Source of the DNA: Lineus longissimus
Lineage: Eukaryota; Nemertea; Pilidiophora; Heteronemertea; Lineidae
Direction: 5' to 3'
Length of the DNA: 64,000 bases
NCBI RefSeq assembly: GCF_910592395.1
Contig: NC_088308.1
Coordinates: forward strand, 19,235,501 to 19,299,500
The position numbers were made by a program, and so were the translations under genes. The notes beneath the pieces are model-generated. The model was given only the letters and a program-made list of their open reading frames with translations. It was not told where the DNA came from and made no database searches. Position 1 is the stretch's first letter. Each line of letters opens with the position of its first letter. This document shows positions 48,884-61,830 of this stretch, one piece after another.

Positions 48884-51800
48884 ATGATGACATCGTGGAC
48901 TCTGGTCCTCCTATGTACCATCGTGGTAACAGAAGCGGCTAAAGGTATTGGTACTGAAGTCAAAACTTGACAAAACTCTTTACAACACGACTTCGTGTTA
49001 TGACACTCCGCTCTTCAAGCAACAGGTTTCGCATGCTTTCAGTAATGATTACGCTTACGTCTTGAAACAATGCTGACATCATAATCACAGAATTGTACTG
49101 TACGGTAGGTGAAGAGGAAGCATCAGTTTCTGTCTTCGAACTCCATTTTCAGGCACTACAAAATGTGGCAAGGGTTGGAAGGCTTACAGGAGCAGCTGTT
49201 ACACAACAGTCACCAAGTTGATGAACTACGGCCAAGCGGATGAAATCTGCCGTCGTATGGATGCGAAACTTGCCGAGATAAATACCAATGGGGAAAGTCG
49301 GTTTCTGGTGAAAACATTCGGGTACGTCAGCATCCTATTACACCTCATTTTTGTGTTTTAAAATGAAAACTACCAGAAAGTAGGCAAAAAAATACTGTTT
49401 ACGTAGTGGCATTTATCAGTTCAGGTTTTGAACAGAGGGATGCACGTGAATCGGATGGCTCTTCCTTCCCAGCTGTAAGCTCCGTTATGATTGGTTGTTT
49501 TGAAATGCCGCTAGGATTAACTCCAGTATCTTCGTGGGTTACAAATGAATATTCCGAGAGGGTCGGTGTCGTGTTGGTTAGGTAGCTGAATGCATGCCTC
49601 CAGTTGGTAAGTTCGACACTTTCCAGGAAAGCGCTATTAAAAAATCGATGCGGGCCAAGTGACACCGCCCACGGACGATCTTTGTTTTGTATGAAGATTT
49701 TATGAACACAAGAAGAATTTCATCGAGTCTCATTTTTATCTATCAGACCAATCGTGGGTGATGCCCATGCCTGGGTAAGAATAGCTGTCGCCAATGGAAA
49801 GGGAACCCGGATGATTCCGGCTAGGATCATTCGCCATGCGAAGAGATATAACCTGGGTCTGATTGGAGTCTATATTCATGATAAGAAACAGCTCATATGC
49901 GAACAGGACCGTGGAGGTTGGTAATACGCCTTTAGGGATCGCTATAAACATCAAAGCGTAGTTTCACAATTCAACAGTTTGACCCACTCCCCAGCCCCCT
50001 CCCCGAGTTCTAACATAACATTGACAATCGTCATGTTTACAGGAACTCTATATTGGACCTACATGTATATGATACATGTACCTGAAAAGTGAATCATCAC
50101 AAGCCCTTTATATATCCCCTCCCCCTTCCTAACATTGTTGTTTAGCATGTTTATGGGTGATTCCTTACAGTTTCCTATAAATGTGCGGCATTTATTTACG
50201 CTTTGTGTCACGATGCAGGATTCGTACAATTATATGTCATGCCCTGACCGATATGAGATAATACTTTTTCTGGTTGTCAAGGCCGATTTCATTGGATGAC
50301 ATTACTTACACCTCAAAGCCAAGGCATAACAACGACTATTATGATTTGCTCACACGCAGCCTATGGGAGAGCCGCGATTTTATGGTCGATAAAAAAACTG
50401 CGAGTGTGTATAATGCACATTGGTCCGCTGGTAAAAGGAGTTCAAACGTACCAACATTCCCCCATTAACCCGTCCCCTTTCTTGAATATCTCTTCAGTAC
50501 TTGCAATGTACTGAACTGCCTTTCAATCCATTTTCTAGCGAAAGGGAAACAAAAGGAAGACAAACGCAAAGACACTGACGCTGGAGAAAAGAGACGGTGG
50601 CAGCGAATGGGTATGGACAGTTGAGTCGTAAAACGAGCAATTATTACCGTGGCTAATGAGTATCATCCTGGCATAACCAGTGGTTTTCAATATACTCCAC
50701 CTGTCGATATTTCAAACATGACGAAGGAGTAAACAAACCTGATCTCAGAATGATGCCGCGTACAGGCTTATGTCATCTTGACCCGCAATGTATTACATGT
50801 ATAGCATCATTGCTCAGCTTCCAGACAACGCACGTATTGGCGGAGGCGGCTGGATGTTCACTATATGGCTTATGTTGGATTACGTGAAATCTGCAATAAT
50901 CGAATAAAAAAAGAAGATATTTACAATCATTGTCAATCAAAATGAAAATATTTGCATTTGACATGAATAAAGGGCAGCCTCTGGAAGCATTTCAAAAGAA
51001 AATAAACAACACCTTTTTGCAAAGGTCCGAGCGAAGCAGTATAAAAATTTTACAATATCATTTTTTTTCAAATTGTTTCGACTACTACAGTCTGAAGAAT
51101 TTGACTAGCGACCAGATGCACCTTATCAAATTTCATGTGACCGAATTTTAAAGGTTTTTCCCAGCTCTACCGTTTTCTCTTTGTTCTTGATGGGTGCGTG
51201 CTCAATACTAAGATCTTTTTCTGCGACGGCTGCAGCAGCAAACCCTGACTCGTTCCGCTCCATCAGCTGGTGCGGTCCCCTGGTGTCTACTGATGTCACT
51301 TCCGCTTCCAACCAACCGCGCTTGCGGGTAATTTTATCACCAAACACCCGCTATATATACGTATAGGGCCAAGCGTATAGGATGGCCAAGGCGGTTACCG
51401 GAGGAATACGCTCTATGTGAAGCAGAAATTACAGTGCCATATATATCTATAAATGACTACTTCCCGTGTGTGCCCCTTTTCAGCTACAGAGGGGAAGCAC
51501 TGTGCACCAGGCTGGGCTCAACGGGGAATGAGCTGCTATAAGATGTTATACGAGAAAAGGAGTTTCCAAGATGCACATGAGACGTGCTCCAAGATGAAGG
51601 CACATCTGGCTGATATCAATAGTAGAAGCGAAATGTGGCATCTGCTCTATAAGTTTGGGTAAGAAGGCCCTCCAGAAGTAACTCTTGGTTTGAAGAAGGG
51701 ATTTAAAAGAGTGGTCTCTCAAGTTAACGCCGGGCCGGAATTATTGATAATTTAGTATCGAAACTAACGAGGGCAATTCTAAAATAACTTACATTTTACA

Positions 51801-54800
51801 TACTTTTCGATATTTCAACAGGAAAACGGACGTTCAACGTTGGGTGAGCATACCATTGATGTACAACAGGAAACGAAGTGGCACTTTGAGTATAAAACTC
51901 GTTCCAGTTCCAAAACTTCCGAAATACCGTGTTGGTCTGTTTGGGATCAGGGGAAGAGAAAGGATGCCGTTCGTTTGTGAACAACTTGCAAGCTCCAGTA
52001 AGTATTAACACGGTGCAGAGACGAATGAATACAGGTTGCGGGCCAGAGTCATCCGGAAACACTCCGCACTAATAAACGAGCTCAGTAACTTGAGCGAGGG
52101 GCCGAGGAGCATACGACTGAATCTGATATTCGAGAAGAGGCCACAGTCGACTCGCCCGAATCTTTTTTCAGACTAATTTCAGAGGGGTGTGATGCATGCA
52201 CACCTCACACACGGCAATTTCACCAATCTTAAAAATTGGGGCGAATCTATTGTTACGGGAAATCTATTCCCTACTCTAGTAGGATCAATCGTTTGGAAAC
52301 CCCGGTGATAAATGCACAGTTCTCAGTACAGCAGAGGCGTTCTCAATTGTAATCTACAATTTTATTTCAGCAGACAATCAGTGATAGTCGACAGATATTG
52401 AAATACCCGCTTGTTCATTACAAATATGCAGACATGTACACGCATATACAGCTGAATTCCGTTGTTACGAATCCCATAGTTAAAGATTTCACACGATTTT
52501 TCAGAACGTGACTCGAATATCATATCGAATAAAAATGCGCGTCCCTTGAACTTTGATCGTTCTGTTCGTGTTAGTGACAGCTAGTATACTGTTGTACTTT
52601 TCGTACTCTGTCCCCAGTACTTGGTTTCTTTTTTTTTAAATCCAGCACATGCAACACAAGAAAAGAAATCATCAGGAGGTATGTTACATGTATATCATCT
52701 TATTGTTGAAGTCGGCTCTTGTGTCACAAAATGAATGGTAATGTACTGTTCGTTCAACAGTTAAACACTGAACTGGAATTTGAAAATGTTACAATTTGTG
52801 TCTTGAAATTAAGATTCAATGTGTACATGTATTTAAAATTTCGCAACAGATCGGAAAAATGAAAATCTGGAAATGCATCAGTGTGGAGCGACTTTGGTAA
52901 GGCAAATAACTCCACAATTTCCTGTCGTTGTAAAAACATTAACTGTGATTCTGGCCAGTTCGGTATCGTGGTCACTGTAATTGGGACACCCTATGTGTAT
53001 TTCTTCCCATATTTGTAGGCAATGTTAAGGACTGTGGTGTTGGCTGGACAAAATACGAAACCCGCTGTTACAGGTTGTTTACATCAGGCTTGAACTTCGA
53101 GAAGGCCCACCAGGCGTGCACTGAACACAACGCTAGTCTTGCGGAACTTAACGGCAAGCCAGAGATTGACTTCCTGCTAAAAACCTATGGGTGCGTCAAA
53201 TTAAGTAATCTTTAAATGCTAAAATATATTGGCCGAAAACACACAAAAACTGACAGAAATGATGTTGGGATGGGGAGTGGTGATACTACTGTATATAGTT
53301 AAGATAATGTAGGTGTGTCTCGACAACAGATCACGAACTAAATTGATTCGTTATCAAATTTGCCAAAGTCACACGTTCGTCATTTAGTATTTAATCTGAT
53401 ACCGATATCATTGACGCGTTTCGTACCGGCCGGGTCTTGGTTTTTGGTCTCTTTTATCCGACCTTTCAAAATTTTAGTCCGTATCATTTGTTGTACACCC
53501 TGTCGGATAATTTCCAGACCATCAAGGACCGTACCGTGGGTCAAGATGCAAATTGAGGCAAAGGAAAAGAAAATGGAAACCATCCCAACGCGCCTGTTCC
53601 ATATTCATAATGAAAACATCGGGATATATGGGGACAAGCTGAGCGACCCAAGAAAAAAGGCTGCCTACATTTGTGAGCGGGAGACGCGGACAGGTACGTC
53701 ACGGCTGGGTATTGTACATATAGCAGCATGGAAGGATTTGGTATTTGTAATGATTTACGTTATCGTTGCATGGCACCAATGATTACATGTACGTATTTTG
53801 GGGTACGTAGGTGTTGGAAATTCCTACCTTTATATACATGTATTTTGTAATAGATGTCATTTTTTCTTTCAGCCTGCTGGGAGGGTTGGGAGCGATTCAA
53901 GGATCGCTGCTACCGCTACGTTAAGGGAACATATCCATTCCGATGGTCAGAGAATTGGTGTAAGGAACACAATGCTCATCTGGCAAGTGTAAACAGCAAG
54001 CAGGAACTGGACTTCCTCTTGAAATATGTCTGGTAAGTAAATGCTAAATAGTAAATAGTAAAAAGAAAGACATACTGAAACTATAGTTGTTCCATTTGCA
54101 ACTTAACTTTTTCTATCGCTTTCATTCAGAAAGGGCAAAACCCCGGGCAAAAACCCCGAACGTATAGCCTGTAGTTTAGAGACTCACCTATATCCTCGGC
54201 CTAATTTTTGTTAGTAAGTTTGCTGGACATGACTGAGGCTGACGCTATGTTCCTTATGAAAGAGTTGTAACTACTAAACAAATGAAAAAGGCGAATCATT
54301 TTTGAAAACAGCTAAATTGATAACCGAGCTTTTGAAAGATTGAAGTGAAGCGCATCTATATAGTATCATCCAACATTTGATGCTTCATATTTTCTTTCGC
54401 TTCTTTAGGACAACGCCTTACAGCTGTGGTCCTTGGATTGGTCTGCTGACGATAAATAACAAAACCTTCACATGGCTTGACCACTCCAGTACCAGTTACA
54501 AACCGCCAACCAGAGTAGCTAGCGGGAGAGGACGTCGTGGCTTGGTGGGACGATTAAACAAGTGGAAAAGAACCACGTTGGGGGCGAAGTTACAATTCCA
54601 GGGTGTGGCTGTTGTCAAGCGTGAGGGTACCCACAAACAGCCTTTTATTTGCGAAAGAGGGCTAGGTAAGACAAAAATTATTTAGGGGTGGCGCACATAC
54701 ACACCCCTCACTTTGTCGCAGAGCAATGATTTTTCAGGGTGCCTCTTATTAAGGGAGCAAATAACTTAGCCCTCAGTTAACTCATAAATTTCCAAAACAA

Positions 54801-57800
54801 TTCGGTGAGGTTGGCCCCAGAACCCAACCCTCCTTCAAAAATTGCAGCTCACGTTCGGGCGCGCCCACCGTCAAATATTTCTGATTATGCCACTGGTACA
54901 TTACATGTATAGGTATGCGCTGGAACATATACTTTCCGCATCAAAACCAAGACTTATGTTTATGTGCCACTTCGCTATACTTCGGATCATTGTTGATATT
55001 TTGGGGAATTGCTTTTCGAAGTATCGTCTATGCTTTTGTTCGTTACTCCGCGAGCTTTCAATTTGTGGAGTTTAGGCTCATCAGGGTGATGCAGGTCCCA
55101 TGTCTTCCTCCGCGACATCGGTTGATGTCAGAAAAATTACATCCTGGCACCAGTTGTTTTCAATATACATGTACTCCATCTCTCGATTTTTTAATGTACA
55201 TGACATAGGAGTAAAAAAGCCTGATCTCAGGATGGAAAACTGAGACTCACGGGCGACCTGACAGTCATAGTTAAGCCACAAACGGATATACCAGACACTT
55301 TGTTAAGCGGTGCATCTATCTTTAGGTATTGGAAGCCGACAAGTAGGAAGGGAACCAAAGAATGAAAAAAGAAAACGAAGAGAGGGGAAAAAAATGAAAA
55401 GTATACACGGATATTCTTTCGCATTGATTGAATGTAGCCAGCTGGTAGTTGTAAGAAAACATGGCCGTATAGAACAATAAATAGATATGGCAGCGTGATA
55501 AAACTATTTTTTATGTCGGTGTTATAACACAAATTATCTCAAACTCAATTTTAAAGTTTAACGTTTTATATTAACGCACGGACCTGGCCTAAATCGAATC
55601 GATTGTACATGTACATGTTTACGAGTGTCGCGTATTGAATTAGCACAGCGGACTTTGATGACGCCACTGACTCTCCGTACTTTGAACGAACCTGCCCACA
55701 GGTTCGATTTTCGTGCTCACAGAATACAGTACACAGTAGAGTAGCTGTAACAGATCGGCAATGTGATGTTCGTATGAATTGAAGTGCGTGCCGTCTACAA
55801 CCAGACCGTTTTATTTGGACCAAGAATTCTGTATCGATTGCAACGTACAATGATATTTCTGCATGGTTTCAGATGTACATGTACGTTGCGAGAAGGGATG
55901 GCGAGGTTATCAAGGACATTGTTATCGAGTAATCAGAAGAAAGAAACAGTTCAAAGAAGCTGAGAAGACATGTGTTCGCCTTGGTGGTCATCTAGCCAGC
56001 GCTAACAGCGCGCTCGAATTCAGATTCCTTGTTCGTATCGCACGGTAAGTGCAACCTTTGGTAGAGTGGAGACTATACCGCACACAATGGTCAGACAGGG
56101 AAGCATCGCCGATTTGCGAGCACATCGAGCAGTTTCGCCCTTTGACACCATGCTGGCAATATTCTACATCTTAGAAATATTACACTACGTTTAGACATCA
56201 GGTGTATTTATTCATTATGGTAGTATCGCTATACTACGAAATGTTTGGTAGCTTTCTACGCGTCCTAAAAGTTCTGCAACCATTTAAGAAATTATGCACT
56301 GATAGTTCCGCGTTTCGAGAAAGATTTGACGTTGTCATTATTCCGATGTGTGTCGTTTTCGCCCTTACAGCAAGATGCACCGTGACCGGACGAGGCGTCA
56401 GGCAGGACCTAGCGCATGGCTCGGCATGAAGATAGACGCCTCAATCAAGCCTTCTCGATTTACTTGGACGGACGGATCCAGAACGGAATACAAGCCTCCT
56501 GGCGAATATAAGGGTGACAAGGGTGAAATTGTCGCCCGGTTGCTTGAAGAGCGCCGTCAGGTTAATGATATAGAACCCAGCCGCAGTTATCCCTTTATCT
56601 GCGAGAGGGTTCCTGAAACTAGTAAGTAACCCAAACGTGTCTTGATATTAATCGAGAAATTTATTCCGACTTGATTGTACTTATCCACGTATACAAAATC
56701 ACTAAAAACTTACTCCAAAGCATCAGGTTTGTGGTGGTGCTACGGCTTTGCCAAAGTCGCCAGGTCGACCGTGTCGCGCCCATCCGCGGACGGAAATTCT
56801 CCCATGGATGTTCCCCGTATGGATGGCGTGGTACACATTAATCTAAGAACTTTTACGAGCATTTCTATCAATATAATTTTCTTGTTTGTCATCATCAGCA
56901 AATTATTAGACGACAATGAAAGATAAGTTTTACAACCAGCAAGTAATCCAGGTGCACGTCACACGAATTCATGCAACAATTTAACAGCATATAAGGGTCG
57001 AGTGAACTTTCTGATTCTCATGATAATCATCCTCTTCTGTGCGATTCCAGGAAAGACGAGTAAACCCCGCAATCCAAAGGAGCACTTGAATAAGAAGCAG
57101 CGACATGGCCATAACCCAACTTATAAAAGGAAGAATTGGCACAAGAAGGAAACAGACGCCAAGACTATAAAACACCGTCTGGGAAGGAGACATGAAAAAG
57201 ATATCAAAAAGGCGAAAGTCATCGGCAGGAAGGCACATGATAGAAGTGACAAACGAAAGGTTGAGGAACTTGGTAAGTTTCCAGATAACTCGCCAAGATT
57301 GTGTATATCAGTGGCGACATTTACGGAATGCTGACGCCATTTGCGGGCCCTGTGGCACGACGAAACGAGATATGAAAGAGCGCTCGTATCAGGCTTCGTG
57401 AGACAACTATAGTTTGCCAACCAAATTGCCGCCAAAGGCCTACATGCAGATTGTGCGCATGCGGCGCCTAACGAACCGGCAATAAAATATTTACTCTCTC
57501 TTCTGTGCTCGGGAATCATACTTTAGCTAAAGGTCATCGCAAGGTGTCTGCCATTATTTAAAACGGCTGCAGAAGTTATTTGATTTTGGCAAAAACTATG
57601 GGGTCAAAATAATGATCTGCATGCGAGTAATAATCAGCAGTGAAGAGTCTGGGTCGTGTTTGATTCAGCAGTGATAAACATGTTCCTCGTACAAGCGCGA
57701 ATAGTTTCGATGTACTGTGAGGTACTCAGAGACCCCTATTCGCAACTTCGCGTAACTCAAGCTAATCTACCTTGCTCCAACCTACTCGTACATGTAGACG

Positions 57801-58441
57801 TACAATGTAACTTAAAAGTCTCTAATTTAAACTTTGCTTCAGAATCCAAGTGTCCAGGGGATTGGAAGAGATGGTCAGGCTACTGTTATAAATATTTCGC
57901 CACGAAGTTGTCATTCCGTTCTGCCGAAGCCGACTGCCGGGAATACGGCCGAAGCTCTCATCTCAGCAGCATCCACAGCCGGGACGAACTGGAGATGCTA
58001 ATGGCCATGATACCGTACGTATTGTTTTGAGCGTCGGACTGGTCCGTATCTGTAGCTGTTCCTGTTGCCTTAAAAATCACCATACCCCTGAATTTACTGA
58101 CCTAAGTTGCAATGCATACATATACAGTAAACAGCTTTTAATAATATGAAACATTCTCATATTTCAGACGACCCAACGCGACAAAGCGAAGAGTTCTCTT
58201 GGTCTGGGTTGGAATGATCATCCCGGAGGGCCAGAAGCCTGGAAACGTCACTTGGAAGTGGACTGACGGTACTTCAGCTGCGTACGAACCTCCCAGAAAG
58301 CTAGACCTTCGTCCGCAGGGGGCTAACGCCGCCCGGCTTATTTTGTACAAGGCGCATGATAAGTGGGAGTCTAAGGGTGTTTATGATACGATTGGGACGC
58401 GCAGGTTGCCGTATATTTGCAAAAGGAAGCCAGGAAAATAA
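48884..58441 (+). CDS. Secreted protein with six C-type lectin-like domains, 16 exons
   Basis: Exons: 48884-48944, 49153-49321, 49747-49916, 50539-50610, 51484-51658, 51822-51997, 52646-52678, 53019-53190, 53518-53693, 53873-54032, 54409-54665, 55873-56044, 56371-56621, 57051-57272, 57843-58014, 58168-58441; product 903 residues. Signal peptide MMTSWTLVLLCTIVVTEA. Each domain is split by a phase 2 intron; introns between domains are phase 1. Domains span about 21-133, 158-274, 286-401, 402-540, 541-681 and 756-903. Each keeps the C-x(4-6)-W...CY start, the helix 2 Cys and a final (I/V)C(E/K). The inner Cys pair, WND and EPN/QPD motifs are absent, so calcium-dependent sugar binding is unlikely. 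Domains 4-6 keep a WIGL-like motif and W-x-D-(G/H)...Y-x-PP; domains 1-3 lack that part. Exon 14 encodes a very Lys/Arg-rich linker. Function unknown; polyanion or matrix binding is inference. AATAAA is at 58530. Confidence 0.88.
50663..50754 (+). repeat. Intronic repeat copy A within the lectin-like gene
   Basis: CATCCTGGCA, TTTTCAATATAC, GGAGTAAA and CCTGATCTCAG occur here in the same order and spacing as at 55140-55235, in a different intron of the same gene. Either duplicated exons carried intron sequence with them or this is a dispersed repeat. Confidence 0.65.
55140..55235 (+). repeat. Intronic repeat copy B within the lectin-like gene
   Basis: Partner of 50663-50754, in the intron after exon 11. 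It contains an inserted TACATGTAC and ends CCTGATCTCAGGATGG. Confidence 0.65.
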
Positions 58442-58529
58442 CAATGACAAAGTCAAGAAATGAAATTTTATTGGACGGATTATTCAAGAGAACTGATATA
58501 TAAGTAGACTGGCTGTCGCTTGTGTTAAG

Positions 58530-58535
58530 AATAAA
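58530..58535 (+). promoter_or_regulatory. Polyadenylation signal of the lectin-like gene
   Basis: AATAAA lies 89 nt after the TAA stop, a normal distance, which supports 58168-58441 as the last exon. Confidence 0.7.
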
Positions 58536-58752
58536 TTGTGAATGCCGCAGCTTTTAATATTAACTTAGCAACATCTTCAAGAAACAGGACACTAAAATGA
58601 GAGGAATGTAAAGCCCCGGGGCCATGATCAGGATAGGTCCATTAGTCATACTTAGAACTGTATGGATCAGGTTTAACATGTTATAACCCTACGGTTCAGA
58701 GATTGTCCATGTAAATTCGAATTATTGTCATAAAAATATGGCCGGGTCTATT

Positions 58753-58985
58753 TAGCAAGCCGCTCGCCGAACAGGCATCTTTTTTTGTCCTGTTTGGAGA
58801 GCCGCTTGCCAAACAGCACTAAAAAGCCACCCTGTTCGGCCAGCCGGGCTTGCCAAACAGGTAAAAAATCTAAAAAATCCTGTTTGGCGAGCTCTTCGAA
58901 AACTACAAATATTAATGAGTTCGGCTCTCCATTCAGGACAAGAAAAAGTCGCTGTTTGGTAAGCCGGGCTTGCCAAATAGTCACT
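58753..58985. repeat. Cluster of palindromic CTGTTTGG...CCAAACAG modules
   Basis: At least four modules pair CTGTTTGG or CTGTTCGG with CCAAACAG or CCAAATAG across a GC-rich centre of 8-11 nt (AGCCGCTT, AGCCGGGCTTG). Each could fold into a hairpin. They lie about 300 bp past the lectin-like gene and match no element known to me. Confidence 0.65.
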
Positions 58986-59309
58986 TCCTAAAAATATTTG
59001 ACAAGAATAAATCATGATGTATGTATGAACAGACGTTATCCACCTATGTAACTGATATGACAGCAAAAAAGACGTTTCGCAAAGTACATGTAGAACTTGA
59101 CGTCTGAAATCGCTGATGTCATACATTCACTTCTAACTACCATATTTTGAGGTTCTGAGCGGATGCAAAGCACCTCGTAACATCTCTGTGTTAACGAAAA
59201 TGTTTTTCTTGTCCAAAGTTGGAGCCAACTACAAAACGAACTGCTAAACGCATCTTAAATCGATAAGGTATTCCTTAAGTAGTGGCGATAATGGAATGCT
59301 GTCCGACTT

Positions 59310-59901
59310 CAGTTCGGCAAACGTCAAAATTCGGCAGCGATGCCGTTCGAGGAATCCCCCGTTGCTGTTAACGGCAACGGTTGCTTTATACGGCATCCCT
59401 CGGATGCCTCACGCGGCATCCCTCAGCTTCGATAACTTCGGGGCCGAGCGCTGCCGATCGGGGGTTCCATTATAGATTAATAGGGGGCAGCTGGTATTGA
59501 TCTAAATATTTACCCAAGGAAATGTAAGTCTATCCACGCATTTTTGAAAATTCTCAATTTTCAGAATGGCCTCCACTGAAATGTGGCGTCAGACCAACTG
59601 ATGGAGGTTCAATTCTAATACACTTACTCAAATACAGCTAACTGATACGACCTGTCCCATGTCCCTCGCAAAAAATTAACTCAAATCGATCCAAAAAAAT
59701 AATATGGTGTAAAAAACGGGAAAATTACAATCATTTGTGTGTAAAATATGTGTTTTTTAATTCATTTCAGCAGTGACCAAAAAAACGGAATTAATCGAAC
59801 GATGCTCACATGATTTTCAATGCTGTGGTGTCAGTTTTCACCGGAAGTGTCACTTTACGGCAACGGTTGCCTCAGGCCGAATTTTGACGTTTGCCGAACT
59901 G
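59310..59901. mobile_element. TIR transposon (592 bp) inserted in the SOCS-box coding sequence
   Basis: The ends are perfect 26-bp inverted repeats starting CAGTTCGGCAAACG, at 59310-59335 and 59876-59901. Both sides carry the direct repeat ACTT (59306-59309 and 59902-59905). The interior contains further palindromes, for example GAGGAATCCCCC near 59350 opposite GGGGGTTCC near 59461, and CGGCAACGGTTGC twice. No transposase frame is present. A 4-bp duplication fits several DNA-transposon groups, so I leave the superfamily open. The host reading frame is exact when the element and one ACTT are discounted, which confirms the borders. Confidence 0.9.
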
Positions 59902-60364
59902 ACTTGGCATTTATCCTTATAGGCTGTCGAATCGAACGGCGGAGCCGAATACGAGAAAGAGATTTCAAAGTCAAGCCATTCTCTGTAAGATTAAGGAGGA
60001 AGTCCGTGAGTTCATCACCGAGACCTCCAACTGATAACTCGCTGATCATGTTTTGAACTTCTTGAACTTTCTTCTTTTTCCAAACACGTGACAGAACAGA
60101 TGTTCGAACAAATTGGTTGAGATCTTCGAATACTGTTGATATCTCTGCGCTTTCGTCGTCGTAACCTTGTATGGCTTTTGTTAGGCTTGACATCAACATT
60201 TGAATATCTGCTGGCTTTATGGAGGCGCCAGCCTCGATGAAACTACGCATTATCGTGAAAATATGAGACAATTTTTCAGGCGTGAGATCCCGCGGGTCAA
60301 ACTTACCCGAGTACTCAACCAATGAATATCTGCAGAATCCATCGGGAACGCACAGGCCATAGTC

Positions 60365-60384
60365 GAGGTCAATCGAGGTCAATC
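60365..60384. repeat. 10-bp tandem duplication causing a frameshift
   Basis: GAGGTCAATC occurs twice in a row. On the minus strand the ankyrin frame runs EIDLD and then hits TGA. With one copy it would read through EIDLDYGLCVPDG into the downstream frame that carries the SOCS box. Confidence 0.85.
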
Positions 60385-61699
60385 TCCTGCCTGTCAGGAG
60401 GGCAAGTGGCATCAAAATCAGGGCGACACGTATGGAAAAGAAGTGTCTGCACCAACCCCCTGTCACCGACATATATGGATGCTAGCAGAGCCAATTCACG
60501 GTTTTGTTTAAGTGACCCAAGCTCCGTATCCAGCAAGGCACGGACAATTTCACGATTGGTGTCTTGGATGGCCAACTCAACCGCGCTCAGTAGTGATGCG
60601 TCTCTGAAATGCTTCTTAAAGGGATCTGCACCGTTATCTAAAAGTAATTTCACCAGAGAAGCATTACCAACATAAATAGCAATTCTCAGAGATTCAGGTG
60701 TTGCATAGACGCCGTGTTTGAGCAATCTTTCAGTTACATCCTCTGCTTCTATCTGCACCGCCGCGAGCAGTGCCTCCACCCCACGTGTTGCGGGTTCGTC
60801 CCTGCCGTCATCATGATCAAGCAGAACCCGAGTTATTGCAGTGTTACGTCTGCTACACCATTCTAGTATGCTGCAACCCGAATGTGAAGAATGGTCTGCA
60901 CGATACCGTTTGGGGTATTCGTACAAGTTAGCTAAAGAATTGCTATAATAGCATCCCGCGAAGTTACTATTTATAGCTCACAAGGTCATTTGCATAAGAT
61001 ATTGATGACGTTTTAGTCACGTGACAGTCGGACATCGACACTTATTTCTACGCATTTGAGCTTATTTCAAAGTCAATTATCTTTGACCCTGCATTGTTTT
61101 TAGCATGAATGATATCAAAGAGTCAGAGAGAGAAATATTCAGAACAATTATGTAGTATTTCCAACACTCGGACATGTGCCGGATTGAATCTAACTGCCCT
61201 AGTTATAAAGCCTTAATCCATTACGAAACCGCATGTTTGTCCGACATTGCCTGTAATTCAGCGATGGGGAAATAGAGGGCAGCAGCTGCAGTGATGTCAT
61301 CTTCGCGGAATGCTATTACTTGCTAATTTTACATACGCATCGGCTCCTTGACCTAGAAGCAACTCGATAATAGGTACGTGTCCTTTTTCACAAGCGACCT
61401 TTAGTGAATTGTTTAAAAGTCCTTCTTGTTTTTCGGTTCTGGGATCCTTTTCTAAAAGAAGCCTCAGTATCTCGGCTTGTCCATGTCCTATTACTAGAGA
61501 CAACACATCTTCGAATATGTGCTCCAAGTGTTCGATCCGACCAGTCTTAAGTAATGTAGACTGGAAAAGGAAAGCAGTAATTGGTGTAATCATGGCCACG
61601 GACGACTCTCACAATCAAAATGGACACCCAAATATCAAACACTAAAACTACTCGGGCCCAGATTAGAGAATGGCTGGCAGGACCAGCGGCATGCCGATC

Positions 61700-61830
61700 C
61701 ACCGTCGTTGTGCGTATTACTGATATTCGGCACGGACCAGCGATTACGCACTGCAGACTATACTTAACTGGTCAAGCCAGCTTCGCACGGCAGACAACAT
61801 GTTAACTGGTGAAGCCAGCTGACATGCACA
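61700..61830. repeat. Short direct repeat with internal symmetry in intron 1 of the ankyrin-SOCS pseudogene
   Basis: CGGCAGAC with TAACTGGTGAAGCCAGCT and a near copy, TAACTGGTCAAGCCAGCTT, lie about 40 bp apart (near 61768 and 61804). Each can form a small hairpin, as CTGG pairs with CCAG. Confidence 0.45.

Larger units (their letters stand above)
58442..59243. other. Spacer between the lectin-like gene and the ankyrin-SOCS pseudogene
   Basis: It contains the poly(A) signal at 58530 and the palindrome cluster at 58753-58985. The converging 3' ends of the flanking genes are about 800 bp apart. Confidence 0.6.

Noticed and set aside
61230-61336. Minus-strand open segment reading DDITAAAALYFPIAEL
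   Set aside because: It looks protein-like, but a phase 2 donor at 61336 and a phase 2 acceptor at 60943 splice it out and join two ankyrin halves cleanly, so I treat it as intron.
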